A stretch of 40,380 nucleotides of DNA from JASEHD01 sp964471945 (GTDB taxonomy: Bacteria > Bacteroidota > Ignavibacteria > UBA10030 > SZUA-254), in the NCBI GenBank assembly GCA_964471945.1, contig CAYYIJ010000012.1, forward strand, positions 1 to 40,380. The letters are read 5' to 3'. Shown piece by piece: positions 18,479-27,575 of this stretch (position 1 is its first letter; each line of letters opens with the position of its first letter). Below the pieces are notes generated by a model that was not told the origin of the DNA, searched no databases, and worked only from the letters and a program-made list of their open reading frames with translations. The translations under genes were made by a program, and so were the position numbers.

Positions 18479-20143
18479 ATGGATACGAATGAACTAGATG
18501 CGATAAAATCTTCAAAAAAATCTTGGAGGGAAAAAACTGGTGAGGTTAAAAGTCTACCTTTAAAATTCACAACAGTATCAGGCGAGCCGATTGAGATGCT
18601 TTATACACCTGATGATATCGCACACATCAATTATTTGACTGACATTGGCTTTCCCGGTGAGTTTCCATATACACGCGGTATCCATTACAATATGTATCGA
18701 GGTCGGTTATGGACGATGCGGCAGTTTGCGGGATTTGGTACTCCCGAAGATACTAACAAACGTTATCATTACCTTCTAAACCATGGTCAAACTGGTTTAT
18801 CTGTTGCATTTGATTTACCAACATTGATGGGAAGAGATGCAGACGATCCGCAATCAAAAGGTGAAGTCGGGATTTGTGGTGTATCGATTAGCTCGCTTGC
18901 CGATATGGAAATTCTTTTTAAAGGAATTAAATTATCTGATGTTTCTACCTCAATGACAATTAATGCACCGGCAGCGATGCTGCTTGCATTTTATCTTGTT
19001 GTCGCACTAAAACAAGGTGCTAAACCTAATCAATTACGTGGAACGATTCAAGCTGATATTCTAAAAGAATATATCGCGCAGAAGGAATGGATATATCCTC
19101 CTAAACCATCGATGAGGATTATTACAGATATGTTCGAGTACTGTACTCGGGAGATGCCGCAATGGAATCCGATTTCTGTAAGTGGATATCATATCCGTGA
19201 AGCAGGAGCAACTGCCGTTCAGGAGCTTGCATTTACATTAGCTGATGGATTTGCTTATGTTGAAGCAGGCATAGCAAAGGGTTTAGATGTGGATGAGTTT
19301 GCGCCCCGACTATCATTTTTTTTCAATTCACATCTCGATTTTTTTGAAGAGATCGCAAAATTCCGTGCAGCTCGGCGTATATATGCCAAGCGGATGCGTG
19401 ATAAATATGGAGCTAAGAATCCTCGGACGTGGATATTACGCTTTCATACACAAACGGCTGGATGTACTTTAACAGCTCAGCAGCCGGAAAATAATATTGT
19501 TAGAACCGCATATCAGGCACTTGCGGGTGTTCTCGGTGGTACTCAATCTCTACATACAAATTCAATGGATGAGACCTTAGCTCTTCCATCAGAGAAAGCT
19601 GTTATGATCGCACTTCGTACTCAACAAATTATTGCACATGAGATCGGGATAACTAACACTATTGACCCGCTCGGGGGCAGTTATTTTGTTGAGGCATTAA
19701 CTGATAAGATGGAAAAAGAGGCAGAAGCATATTTTGAAAAGATTGATGCTCTCGGCGGTGTGATCCCGGCTATCGAAGCGGGATTTTTTCAGCGCGAGAT
19801 TGCAGATGCTGCTTATTGTTACCAAATAGAATTGGATAAGAAAGAGAAGATCATAGTGGGGATGAACGATTATATCAAAGAGAATGAAAAAATCGAAATT
19901 CCTATTCTTTTTATTTCCCCTGAAGTCGAAATCAAGCAACGGGAGCGAATTGCGGAAGTTCGGGCGAGCCGTAATAAGGAGAAAGTGATTGAAACAATAG
20001 ATAACTTGCGTAGGTCGGCAGAAGATGGAAAGAACTTAATGCCACCGCTCATCGAGTGTACAAAGGCATACATTACACTCGGGGAGATGTGTAATACTCT
20101 TACCGAAGTATTCGGAATTTATGAAGAACCTGCGGTATTTTGA
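18479..20143 (+). CDS. B12-dependent acyl-CoA mutase, large (substrate-binding) subunit; MCM/ICM family
   Basis: 554 residues from ATG 18479; an in-frame GTG at 18467 is an alternative. It is the TIM-barrel catalytic subunit only, without the C-terminal cobalamin-binding domain, which must be a separate protein outside the window. Family marks: FPYTRGIHYNMYRGRLWTMR, FAGFGTPEDTN, GLSVAFDLPT, GTIQADILKE, SGYHIREAGA (active-site His), FHTQTAGCTLTAQQPENN and GGTQSLHTNSMDE. These enzymes interconvert branched and linear acyl-CoAs by radical carbon-skeleton rearrangement. The residue aligned with Propionibacterium MCM Arg207 is Gln (codon 19079-19081) and that aligned with Tyr89 is His, unlike true methylmalonyl-CoA mutases. 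Isobutyryl-CoA-type or another substrate is therefore possible. The stop overlaps the next start (TGATG). Confidence 0.92.
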   Translation: MDTNELDAIKSSKKSWREKTGEVKSLPLKFTTVSGEPIEMLYTPDDIAHINYLTDIGFPGEFPYTRGIHYNMYRGRLWTMRQFAGFGTPEDTNKRYHYLLNHGQTGLSVAFDLPTLMGRDADDPQSKGEVGICGVSISSLADMEILFKGIKLSDVSTSMTINAPAAMLLAFYLVVALKQGAKPNQLRGTIQADILKEYIAQKEWIYPPKPSMRIITDMFEYCTREMPQWNPISVSGYHIREAGATAVQELAFTLADGFAYVEAGIAKGLDVDEFAPRLSFFFNSHLDFFEEIAKFRAARRIYAKRMRDKYGAKNPRTWILRFHTQTAGCTLTAQQPENNIVRTAYQALAGVLGGTQSLHTNSMDETLALPSEKAVMIALRTQQIIAHEIGITNTIDPLGGSYFVEALTDKMEKEAEAYFEKIDALGGVIPAIEAGFFQREIADAAYCYQIELDKKEKIIVGMNDYIKENEKIEIPILFISPEVEIKQRERIAEVRASRNKEKVIETIDNLRRSAEDGKNLMPPLIECTKAYITLGEMCNTLTEVFGIYEEPAVF

Positions 20144-21027
20144 TGATGCAGAACGCTTTTGGTTATATTGTATCTTCGATGAGGATCCAGCAATGGATTA
20201 AAAACTTATTTATTTTTGCCGCTCTCATTTTTTCCGCCCATCTTTTTAGGTTAGATGACCTGTTTCTCACAATTGGAGGTTTTATACTATTTTCACTATC
20301 GGTAAGTGGTGTTTACCTTTTTAATGATGTTATCGATCTTGAAAAAGATAAGCTTCATCCGGTTAAGTCGAATCGTCCTTTGCCAGCAGGATTATTATCG
20401 ATTAAAATAGCGATAATATTTTCTTTCATTCTAATTTTAGTTGGTTTGATCGGCGCATTTCAACTGGGAACGAATTTTGGTATCGTATTGCTTATCTATA
20501 TCGTTCTAAATATTTGGTACACATATCAATTGAAAAGTATTGTTATCCTTGATGTTATGACAATTGCAACAGGATTTGTTCTCCGGGTTATAGCTGGAGC
20601 AGTACTAATTGGTGTACCTACATCGGAGTGGCTTATCATTTGTACAATTTTACTTTCGTTATTTTTAGGGTTCAGTAAGCGAAGACATGAGTTAATTGTA
20701 CTTGATGTTCATGCAAATAGCCATCGCTCTGTATTGCAACATTACAGCCCGTACTTTCTTGATCAGATGATTGGGATTGTTACAGCAACTACTGTAATGT
20801 CATATGCACTTTATACGATTTCAGAAGAAACAGTGAAAAAGTTTGGTACCACACATCTCATTTATACAGTTCCTTTTGTGTTGTATGGAATTTTTAGATA
20901 TCTATATCTCGTTCATAAAAAAGAAGAAGGTGGTAATCCCACCAAATTAGCGTTAACTGATTTACCTTTGCTCCTTACTATTGTTTTGTGGATTGTTGTT
21001 GTTACTATTATTATTTACGGAAGGTGA
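20143..21027 (+). CDS. UbiA-family prenyltransferase, DPPR-synthase-like
   Basis: About 294 residues with eight to nine membrane segments. It has MRIQQWIKNLFIFAALIFS near the start, the Asp-rich motif NDVIDLEKDKLHP and SNRPLPAG, the pattern of the decaprenyl-phosphate phosphoribosyltransferase branch of the UbiA superfamily. A second Asp motif is weak (LDVHANSHR region). In mycobacteria that branch moves phosphoribose onto polyprenyl phosphate; in this lineage the substrate is uncertain. ATG 20143 overlaps the mutase stop; ATG 20146 and TTG 20140 are alternatives. DUF362 follows after 4 nt. Confidence 0.85.
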   Translation: MMQNAFGYIVSSMRIQQWIKNLFIFAALIFSAHLFRLDDLFLTIGGFILFSLSVSGVYLFNDVIDLEKDKLHPVKSNRPLPAGLLSIKIAIIFSFILILVGLIGAFQLGTNFGIVLLIYIVLNIWYTYQLKSIVILDVMTIATGFVLRVIAGAVLIGVPTSEWLIICTILLSLFLGFSKRRHELIVLDVHANSHRSVLQHYSPYFLDQMIGIVTATTVMSYALYTISEETVKKFGTTHLIYTVPFVLYGIFRYLYLVHKKEEGGNPTKLALTDLPLLLTIVLWIVVVTIIIYGR

Positions 21028-21031
21028 GCCT

Positions 21032-22135
21032 ATGGCAAAATTAAAAGTTGCGATTTTAAAAATTAAGCCTGAAACAGTTTTAGATGATATTAACAGATTA
21101 ATAAAAATGTCTGGAGCCCAAGATGTATTGGCAAAGAATACTATTACAATATTGAAGGATAACATCTCGTGGCATTTTCCATTCCCTGCAGCTAATACAA
21201 CTCCATGGCAGATGGAAGGAACGATCCTTGCTTTAAGAGATATTGGTTTTAACAATATTGTCTGCGTACAAAATAAAACTGTCGTAACAAATGCTTTTAA
21301 AGGTGAAGATTTAAACAACTACCTTCCAATCTTCAAGCGGTATGATATTCCGGTTCTTTATAATTTTAAAGATGAAGATATGAAGTGGGTTATCTATTCT
21401 CCCCAAGCCCGTATGCATGTACTTCACAAAATTTATCCCGAAGGAATCAGGATCCCTGACTATTTTTTTGGAAAGAATATTATACATCTTCCAACGGTAA
21501 AGTGTCATATTTATACGACGACTACTGGTGCGATGAAAAATGCATTTGGTGGTTTGTTAAACACGAAAAGATATTATACACATAGTTGGATACATAATAC
21601 CTTAGTCGATTTGTTAGCAATTCAGAAAGAAATTCATTCGGGTATCTTTGCGGTTATGGATGGAACGACCGTTGGAAATGGCCCCGGTCCGCGAACGATG
21701 ATTCCCGTTGTGAAAGATTACATGTTGGCAAGTACCGACCAAGTTGCTATCGATGCAGTTGCTGCGAAGATGATGGGTTTTGATCCGATGAGCATTGGAT
21801 ATATAAATATTGCTCATCAAGATAAGTTAGGAGTCGGAGATGTACGAGATATTGAAATTGTTGGGAGTGATATTTCAAATGAATCTTGGGGATTTAGGGT
21901 TGGTAATAATGCCGTGAGTTTATTCGGTAATTTAGCTTGGTTTGGTCCGCTTCGAGGATTACAAAAAATCTTTTTCCATACACCGATGGTACACCTTTTC
22001 GTTCTCGGTTCTGAACTTTACCATGATTACTATCGTTGGCCCCTTAAAGATCGAAAGGTATTCGAGCAATGGAAAAAATCAACTCATTGGGGAAAACTCT
22101 TCGAAAAATATGAAACTGGGGAAATTTGGAAATGA
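21032..22135 (+). CDS. DUF362-domain protein
   Basis: 367 residues from ATG 21032, which has a good ribosome-binding site (GGAAGGTGA, 21019-21027); the open frame extends back to 20981 but that part lies within the prenyltransferase gene. The body matches DUF362: KVAILKIKPETVLDDI at the N-terminus, a central HLPTVKCHIYTTTTGAMKN, then DGTTVGNGPGPR and STDQVAIDAVAAKMMGFDP. There is no CxxCxxC ferredoxin cluster, unlike the Fe-S members of the family. Biochemical function is unknown. It is closely linked to the upstream prenyltransferase. Confidence 0.85.
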   Translation: MAKLKVAILKIKPETVLDDINRLIKMSGAQDVLAKNTITILKDNISWHFPFPAANTTPWQMEGTILALRDIGFNNIVCVQNKTVVTNAFKGEDLNNYLPIFKRYDIPVLYNFKDEDMKWVIYSPQARMHVLHKIYPEGIRIPDYFFGKNIIHLPTVKCHIYTTTTGAMKNAFGGLLNTKRYYTHSWIHNTLVDLLAIQKEIHSGIFAVMDGTTVGNGPGPRTMIPVVKDYMLASTDQVAIDAVAAKMMGFDPMSIGYINIAHQDKLGVGDVRDIEIVGSDISNESWGFRVGNNAVSLFGNLAWFGPLRGLQKIFFHTPMVHLFVLGSELYHDYYRWPLKDRKVFEQWKKSTHWGKLFEKYETGEIWK

Positions 22136-22238
22136 GTTGTGATCTAAGATATGCGGTCTCCGTCTCTAACTTTAAAGCTCATTGTTCACAGCCAAATGCT
22201 CCACGCTTTTTTAAATTAATTAACAAATAACTGATACC

Positions 22239-23138
22239 TTGTCAACTCAACGTCGGGCGGAAATATATATTTTAGCTGTTACTGTAATTTGGGGCAGCAC
22301 TTTTGTTATTAGTAAAAGCTTGCTCGATCATTGTACTCCACTTGTTTACACAGCACTTCGGTTTTTTCTCGCTGCTGCGATTATATTAGTATTTTATTAC
22401 AATCGTGTAACAGTAATACCGATTTCAACTTATCTCAAGGGTTCAGTTCTTGGCTTGTTTCTTTTTATTGGATTTGCCCTTCAGACGGTTGGGTTGCAAT
22501 TCACCACTGCGTCCAAGTCGGCTTTCTTTACTGGATTACTTGTTGTTCTCACACCTATTGTACATTATTCCGTCCAGCATTTGCTGAAAATGGTTCGTAA
22601 GCCGCTTCGCTACGGCAACATTGTCGGGGTTATTTGCTCAGCGGTTGGACTTTATCTACTCACTTCACCCGAAGGTTCCACGTTTAATATAGGTGATGCG
22701 CTGACGCTTGGCTGTGCCTTAATGTTTGCTTTTTATATCGTCTATCTCGATTTTGCATCCGTTGAACCAGATAAACTTCAACTTACGTATGTTCAATTTC
22801 TTGTATGCGGTTTTTTAGGTTTGATATCTGCATGGATATTCGAGGATGCGAGAATTGATTTCACACAAGATTTTATTATTTCACTTTTATATCTTACAAT
22901 CTTTGCAACGATTATTGCCATGTGGGTTCAAAATCATTTTCAGGGTTTTACAACACCAACGCGTGCTGCTGTGATATTTTCGCTTGAGCCAGTAATTGCA
23001 GGCATCTTCGCTTATTTATTTGCTGGTGAAAATATTGGAACTATGGGAGTGATTGGTGCCGCGATAATAATGATGGGTTTGATGCTGTCTGAATTTTCTG
23101 ATGAAATTCCCGGGCTAAATCGGGCTATTGTTGCTTGA
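22239..23138 (+). CDS. EamA/DMT-family transporter
   Basis: 299 residues with ten predicted membrane helices in two EamA repeats. The first begins IYILAVTVIWGSTFVISKSL, and the second ends AAVIFSLEPVIAGIFAYLF followed by GAAIIMMGLMLSE, both typical of drug/metabolite transporters. The start is TTG (22239); no suitable ATG lies nearby and a stop is just upstream. The substrate cannot be predicted. The gene converges on the response regulator 30 nt away. The 103 nt upstream hold no clear signal. Confidence 0.9.
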   Translation: MSTQRRAEIYILAVTVIWGSTFVISKSLLDHCTPLVYTALRFFLAAAIILVFYYNRVTVIPISTYLKGSVLGLFLFIGFALQTVGLQFTTASKSAFFTGLLVVLTPIVHYSVQHLLKMVRKPLRYGNIVGVICSAVGLYLLTSPEGSTFNIGDALTLGCALMFAFYIVYLDFASVEPDKLQLTYVQFLVCGFLGLISAWIFEDARIDFTQDFIISLLYLTIFATIIAMWVQNHFQGFTTPTRAAVIFSLEPVIAGIFAYLFAGENIGTMGVIGAAIIMMGLMLSEFSDEIPGLNRAIVA

Positions 23139-23167
23139 GTTAGATTCGTAGTGTGCGGTTATTTTTT

Positions 23168-24523
23168 TTATAACGTAATATGTAACTCCTTTAACCTTCT
23201 GTAAAGTGTCGGTAAGCTAATCTTCAATTCGCGTGCAGTTTTTTCTTTATCATTATTATTTACTCTAAGTGAGCTTTCAATATAGTATCGTTCCAACTCT
23301 TTCATCATTACGTCGAGTGATTGAGTATGTTCTGACAATTGGAGAGTGATATTGTCCTTGAGCATATCCGGTAAATTGTCCATCGTAATGAAATCTGTTT
23401 TGCAGAAGATAACAGCACGCTCTATCACGTTTTCAAGCTCCCGAATTTCTCCTTTCCAATCGTGCTTTGTTAAGCTGCGCATCACTTCGTTCTCCACACC
23501 TTTAATGTGTTTCTGATTTTTATTATTAAATTTTTCGATGAAATGTTCAACAAGCAGTGGAATATCTTCTCGTCTCTCGGAAAGTGAAGGGAGGTGGATT
23601 TCAACAACATTCAGACGATAGAATAAATCCATCCGGAAACGCCCTTCCTCGACTTCCTTTAATAAATCTCGATTGGTTGAGGCGATGATTCTAACGTCAA
23701 CATCAACTGGTGTTGAAATTCCAACAGGTGTGAATTCTTTTTGCTCAATCGCTCGTAATATTTTTACCTGTAACTGAAGCGGCATTTCACTTATTTCATC
23801 AAGATATAAAGTTCCACCATCAGCCGCTTTGAAGTAACCAATTTTATCAGCCACAGCACCCGTGAATGCCCCCTTTTTATGTCCGAACAATTCACTCTCG
23901 ATCAATGTTTCAGAAACAGCTCCACAATTAACAGTGATGAGCGGTTTATCACTTCTTGAACTGTTGAAATGTAATGCTCGTGCAACTAATTCTTTTCCTG
24001 TACCGCTCTTTCCTGTGATAATAACAGTACTTTCTGTCGATGCAACCATCGAGATGGTCTGAAATATTTTTTGAATCGCCGGGCTTTTACCTATGATGTT
24101 CGAAAAATTTTTTTCTTGATGAAGTTCCCTCCTGAGGATTTGATTTTCGATGGTAAGCTTTTTCACATCTAAGAGTCGTCGTATTTTTAATATTAAATCA
24201 TCGAAGTCAATCGGCTTGAGTATGTAATCACTCGCACCTTTTCTTAATGCAGATATAGCGGTTTCGATGGAGCCGTATGCTGTGATTACGATAAGATAAG
24301 TTTGAGGACTCAGATGCATAGCTTTGTCTAATAACTCGATCCCTTTCATCTGCGGCATCTCAAGGTCTGTGATGATTAAATCAAATGTATCATCCAAGAG
24401 TTTCTGGTAAGCTTCACCTCCATCTGATGCTACGGCAACGGTATAACCCTCTTTTTCAAGAATAAATGAGATAGATTCTCGAAGAATTTTTTCATCATCA
24501 ACAACTAGAATTCGGTCTGCCAT
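23168..24523 (-). CDS. Sigma-54-dependent response regulator, NtrC/AtoC family
   Basis: 451 residues. Receiver domain (1-115) with phospho-acceptor Asp53 in IITDLEMPQMKG and Lys in ILKPID; AAA+ domain (about 141-375) with Walker A GKSGTGKE (171-178) and intact GAFTGA (218-223), the loop that contacts sigma-54; C-terminal Fis-type helix-turn-helix (about 410-451, ending TARELKISLPTLYRRLKEL). It activates sigma-54 promoters after phosphorylation. It lies 21 nt downstream of its cognate kinase on the minus strand, so the two form an operon. No -24/-12 promoter was recognised nearby, so targets are probably elsewhere. Confidence 0.96.
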   Translation of the reverse strand: MADRILVVDDEKILRESISFILEKEGYTVAVASDGGEAYQKLLDDTFDLIITDLEMPQMKGIELLDKAMHLSPQTYLIVITAYGSIETAISALRKGASDYILKPIDFDDLILKIRRLLDVKKLTIENQILRRELHQEKNFSNIIGKSPAIQKIFQTISMVASTESTVIITGKSGTGKELVARALHFNSSRSDKPLITVNCGAVSETLIESELFGHKKGAFTGAVADKIGYFKAADGGTLYLDEISEMPLQLQVKILRAIEQKEFTPVGISTPVDVDVRIIASTNRDLLKEVEEGRFRMDLFYRLNVVEIHLPSLSERREDIPLLVEHFIEKFNNKNQKHIKGVENEVMRSLTKHDWKGEIRELENVIERAVIFCKTDFITMDNLPDMLKDNITLQLSEHTQSLDVMMKELERYYIESSLRVNNNDKEKTARELKISLPTLYRRLKELHITL

Positions 24524-24544
24524 CGGATAGTAGTGGATGTAAAA

Positions 24545-26053
24545 TCACGATTGAATGGGTAGGCGGACTGTAAATAAAGCTCCGGCGTTTTTATTGCTTT
24601 TTACTCTAATTTCTCCACGGAAACTTTTTATGATACCATAACTGACCCATAGCCCCAGTCCAGTACCCTCTCCAACTTTTTTTGTGGTGTAGAATGGTTC
24701 AAAGATTTTTGGAAGGTCTTCTTGCTTTATCCCTTTTCCATTATCTTCAATATCGACAACTAGGATATCGCCAATTAATTCTGATCTGATTGAAATATGT
24801 TTTTGCTCATTCTTATTTAGTGTTGTTGGTTGCGAATCTTGTAATGCATCCACAGAATTAAGAATTAAATTAATAAATACCTGTTGTATCTGATCTGGGA
24901 CTAACCTCAAGAGAGGTAAATTTCGGCTTAGATCGATATCGAAGTAAATATCTTTAGCTTTTTTACTAACACGAACGATCTCGATGGCATCGTGAATAGT
25001 TTTATTGATGTCTGTAAGTTGGACTTCGTATGTCGAACGCCGTGAAAAATCTACTAAGTCACGTATTATCCGCGAGATACGAGTAATCTGGCTTTTAATA
25101 AGCTCTAATTTATCTTGAATGAATTCATCCTCACTTGTTCTCTGGATAATTTGAACTAATGAGGAAATTGAAGCGAGTGGATTACCGACTTCGTGTGCAA
25201 GACCAGCAGCGAGCATACCGATACTTTCCATTTTTTGAGCATGAATAAGTTGTTGTTCTAAATATTTCTGGTCAGAGATATCTCTGTGTATACCGAAATA
25301 ACCAACTAATTCGCCTTCTGTATTAACAATGGGTGATATGAGTAGTTGCGTGTAAAATGGTTCTCCGTTCCGTCCCTTGTTTTCAACTTCACCGACCCAT
25401 ACTTTACCAGCGGATATTGTCTGCCACATCTTATCCCAGAAATATTTCGGATGTTTCCCACTACTGAAAATATTCGGATTTTTTCCGATCACTTCTTCCT
25501 TCGTATATCCACTTGCCTTCTCGAAGGCAGGGTTGACATAAATGATGTGTCCCTGAGGATCGGTAATTTCAATCGGATTTACTGTATAATGTGCGAGGTT
25601 AGTAAATCGTAGTAAGTCGAGCTCTTGTTTTTTTCTGTCAGAGATGTCATGGGCAACAATTAAACAGCCGCGCTCGTTACCCTTCTTATCAAGAATTATT
25701 CGATTCAAAAAAAGCTCCACATTTAGAGTGGTTCCATTCGAACGTCTGAACTCCGTTTCCAATCTATGAGTACTACCATTCATGATACAAGTATCGATTA
25801 TTCCTTCAACTTCTGAAACATATGCAGAATTAAAATAATCTTTAATAGAGCGATTCAGCAATAATTTATTCTCATTTTCAAGAATTGCCGTTGCTTTTTC
25901 GTTTGCGTCTATTATGGCTCCATCAGGCGAAATGATTAAACACATATCAGGTAGAGCGTTAAGTATATCTAACCATTTCTCTTGTCTGAGCTTTTGTGGT
26001 TTGATTTGTACATCAGAAGATATGCCTTTATCTGATTGAATATTTCGATTCAT
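24545..26053 (-). CDS. Soluble PAS-domain sensor histidine kinase
   Basis: 502 residues with no membrane segment, hence a cytoplasmic sensor. Two PAS domains (about 25-140 and 145-265; the second has ASGYTKEEVIGKNPNIF and a PAC end GYFGIHRDISDQK). The HisKA domain has His287 in GLAHEVGNPLASI. The HATPase_c domain has N-box LILNSVDAL (Asn399), DIEDNGKGI, FEPFYTTK and GTGLGLWVSYGII. It should autophosphorylate and pass phosphate to the sigma-54 regulator directly downstream. The PAS ligand is unknown. The 100-nt divergent gap to acyP should carry the promoter. Confidence 0.96.
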   Translation of the reverse strand: MNRNIQSDKGISSDVQIKPQKLRQEKWLDILNALPDMCLIISPDGAIIDANEKATAILENENKLLLNRSIKDYFNSAYVSEVEGIIDTCIMNGSTHRLETEFRRSNGTTLNVELFLNRIILDKKGNERGCLIVAHDISDRKKQELDLLRFTNLAHYTVNPIEITDPQGHIIYVNPAFEKASGYTKEEVIGKNPNIFSSGKHPKYFWDKMWQTISAGKVWVGEVENKGRNGEPFYTQLLISPIVNTEGELVGYFGIHRDISDQKYLEQQLIHAQKMESIGMLAAGLAHEVGNPLASISSLVQIIQRTSEDEFIQDKLELIKSQITRISRIIRDLVDFSRRSTYEVQLTDINKTIHDAIEIVRVSKKAKDIYFDIDLSRNLPLLRLVPDQIQQVFINLILNSVDALQDSQPTTLNKNEQKHISIRSELIGDILVVDIEDNGKGIKQEDLPKIFEPFYTTKKVGEGTGLGLWVSYGIIKSFRGEIRVKSNKNAGALFTVRLPIQS

Positions 26054-26080
26054 AAAATACTAATGTGATATAATTGTATT

Positions 26081-26111
26081 GAAATATACTGTTCATTCAG
26101 GCAAATATCAA
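26081..26111 (-). promoter_or_regulatory. Possible Bacteroidetes-type promoter for the kinase-regulator operon
   Basis: On the minus strand, TTG (26111-26109), a 20-nt spacer, then TATATTTC (26088-26081), one base off the TAnnTTTG element. It lies about 27 nt upstream of the kinase ATG. Weak, because such short motifs arise by chance in AT-rich DNA. Confidence 0.3.
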
Positions 26112-26153
26112 CTATGAGTTTGACTTTTATTCAATTTCATCGTATTTTTTCAA

Positions 26154-26441
26154 GTGTCAATAAATTCAAACGAAATTGGAATAAATATCATTGTTAGTGG
26201 ATTCGTGCAGGGTGTCGGATTTCGCTATTATATTTTCAATCGTGCAATGCGTCTTGGATTAAAGGGTTATGTAAAAAATTTGTATAATGGAGATGTTGAG
26301 ATTGAAACTGAAGGAGATAGGTCAATGATAGAGGAGTTTATTAAAGAAGTTAAAGTGGGCCCGCGGGCAGCTAAAGTCAATGATATAAAAATTTGTTGGA
26401 AAAAAGCCGAGAAACATTATCAATATTTTGAAATTCGTTAA
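26154..26441 (+). CDS. acyP: Acylphosphatase
   Basis: 95 residues, normal for this small ferredoxin-like enzyme that hydrolyses acyl phosphates. It contains the signature VSGFVQGVGFRY (catalytic Arg24) and LKGYVKNLYNGDVEI (catalytic Asn42). The start is GTG at 26154. The gene sits 2 nt before ispF and is probably co-transcribed with it. Confidence 0.95.
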   Translation: MSINSNEIGINIIVSGFVQGVGFRYYIFNRAMRLGLKGYVKNLYNGDVEIETEGDRSMIEEFIKEVKVGPRAAKVNDIKICWKKAEKHYQYFEIR

Positions 26442-26443
26442 CT

Positions 26444-26941
26444 ATGGAAGTACGGTTTGGTTTTGGATACGATGTACACAGATTAGTTACTAATCGTAAA
26501 TTGGTTTTAGGCGGTGTAGAAATACCGTTTGTGAAAGGATTGATCGGACATTCTGACGCTGATGTCGTGTGTCATGCCATTGCCGATGCACTTTTAGGTG
26601 CAGCAGCATTAGGTGATATAGGAAAACATTTCCCAGACACCGAACCGCAATTTAAAGGTATTTCTAGTCTTGTTCTCCTTCGTAACGTTGGGGGTCTCGT
26701 ACGTTCTAACAATTTTGAAATTATTAATGTCGATTCAACAATTCTCCTCCAGCAACCAAAAATAAGTTCGTACGTAAAACGAATGCGTGAGAACATTTCA
26801 CACGCGCTTGGTGTTCATCTTAATCAAGTTTCCGTAAAAGCAACTACGAATGAAGAGCTTGGATTTATTGGCATGGGAGATGGCGCTGCAACCTATGCTG
26901 TAGCATCAATCAGGGCATTAACCTTAGATTTCGGTCTATAA
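26444..26941 (+). CDS. ispF: 2-C-methyl-D-erythritol 2,4-cyclodiphosphate synthase
   Basis: 165 residues, full length. This is the MEP-pathway enzyme forming the cyclic diphosphate on the way to isoprenoids. It has the metal-binding GYDVHRL (Asp10, His12), IGHSDADVVCHAIADALLGA (His44 region), GDIGKHFPDT and the late KATTNEELGFIGMGDG. It shows that this organism makes isoprenoid precursors by the MEP route, which would supply the UbiA-type enzyme at 20143. Confidence 0.97.
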   Translation: MEVRFGFGYDVHRLVTNRKLVLGGVEIPFVKGLIGHSDADVVCHAIADALLGAAALGDIGKHFPDTEPQFKGISSLVLLRNVGGLVRSNNFEIINVDSTILLQQPKISSYVKRMRENISHALGVHLNQVSVKATTNEELGFIGMGDGAATYAVASIRALTLDFGL

Positions 26942-26954
26942 ATTTCGACGAACT

Positions 26955-27575
26955 TTGAACGAATTAATTCAATTTCTTTCTACTCTCGACCCATGGTGGA
27001 TATACACCATAATTTTTCTGGTCGCATTTATCGAGAATATTTTTCCCCCTGCTCCAAGTGATGTTTTAGTTGTATTTGGGGGTGCATTAGCCGCAATGGG
27101 CAAAGGACATTTTTTTATTGCCCTTCTTGCCGGTGCTACAGGCGGCACATTGGGTTTTATGGTAATGTACGGTATCGGTAAGTGGTTTGGTCACAAAATT
27201 CTCGAAACAGGTAAAATCAAATTTATAAAGCTTGACGAGCTGCACAAATTTGAACGATGGTTTGCTTCGTATGGTTATTGGTTGATTATTGCTAATCGCT
27301 TTCTAACAGGAACGCGTGCCGTTGTTTCTTTTTTTGCCGGGATGTCAGAACTCGATTTCACTAAAACATCGGTTCTATCTTTCTTAAGTTCGATGGTATG
27401 GTATACTATTCTTGTTTATGCAGGTTATTCCCTCGGAAAGAATTGGGAGAGGGTTGGGTACTATTTAAAAACTTATAGTATTGTTATTTCTATCCTCGTG
27501 ATCGGGATTGTTCTTATCCTTGTTGTTCGCTATCTTTACAAACGACATCAACTGAAGAAAAAAAATAATGGCTGA
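26955..27575 (+). CDS. DedA-family membrane protein
   Basis: 206 residues with about five hydrophobic segments. DedA marks include FIENIFPPAPSDVLVVFGGALAA and the later FLTGTRAVVSFFAGMSEL, containing the conserved R-x3-x5-G-M region. DedA proteins are inner-membrane lipid-handling proteins; some flip undecaprenyl phosphate. The start is TTG at 26955. The gene overlaps the PAP2 phosphatase gene by 8 nt, a pairing that fits polyprenyl-phosphate recycling (inference). Confidence 0.93.
   Translation: MNELIQFLSTLDPWWIYTIIFLVAFIENIFPPAPSDVLVVFGGALAAMGKGHFFIALLAGATGGTLGFMVMYGIGKWFGHKILETGKIKFIKLDELHKFERWFASYGYWLIIANRFLTGTRAVVSFFAGMSELDFTKTSVLSFLSSMVWYTILVYAGYSLGKNWERVGYYLKTYSIVISILVIGIVLILVVRYLYKRHQLKKKNNG

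Noticed and set aside
23139..23167. Terminator between convergent EamA and response regulator genes
   Set aside because: TTAT/ATAA arms of four A-T pairs around a T run are too weak to call.
26120..26150. TTG-N20-TATTTTTT as acyP promoter
   Set aside because: The start codon is 4 nt after the motif, which would place transcription start inside the gene.
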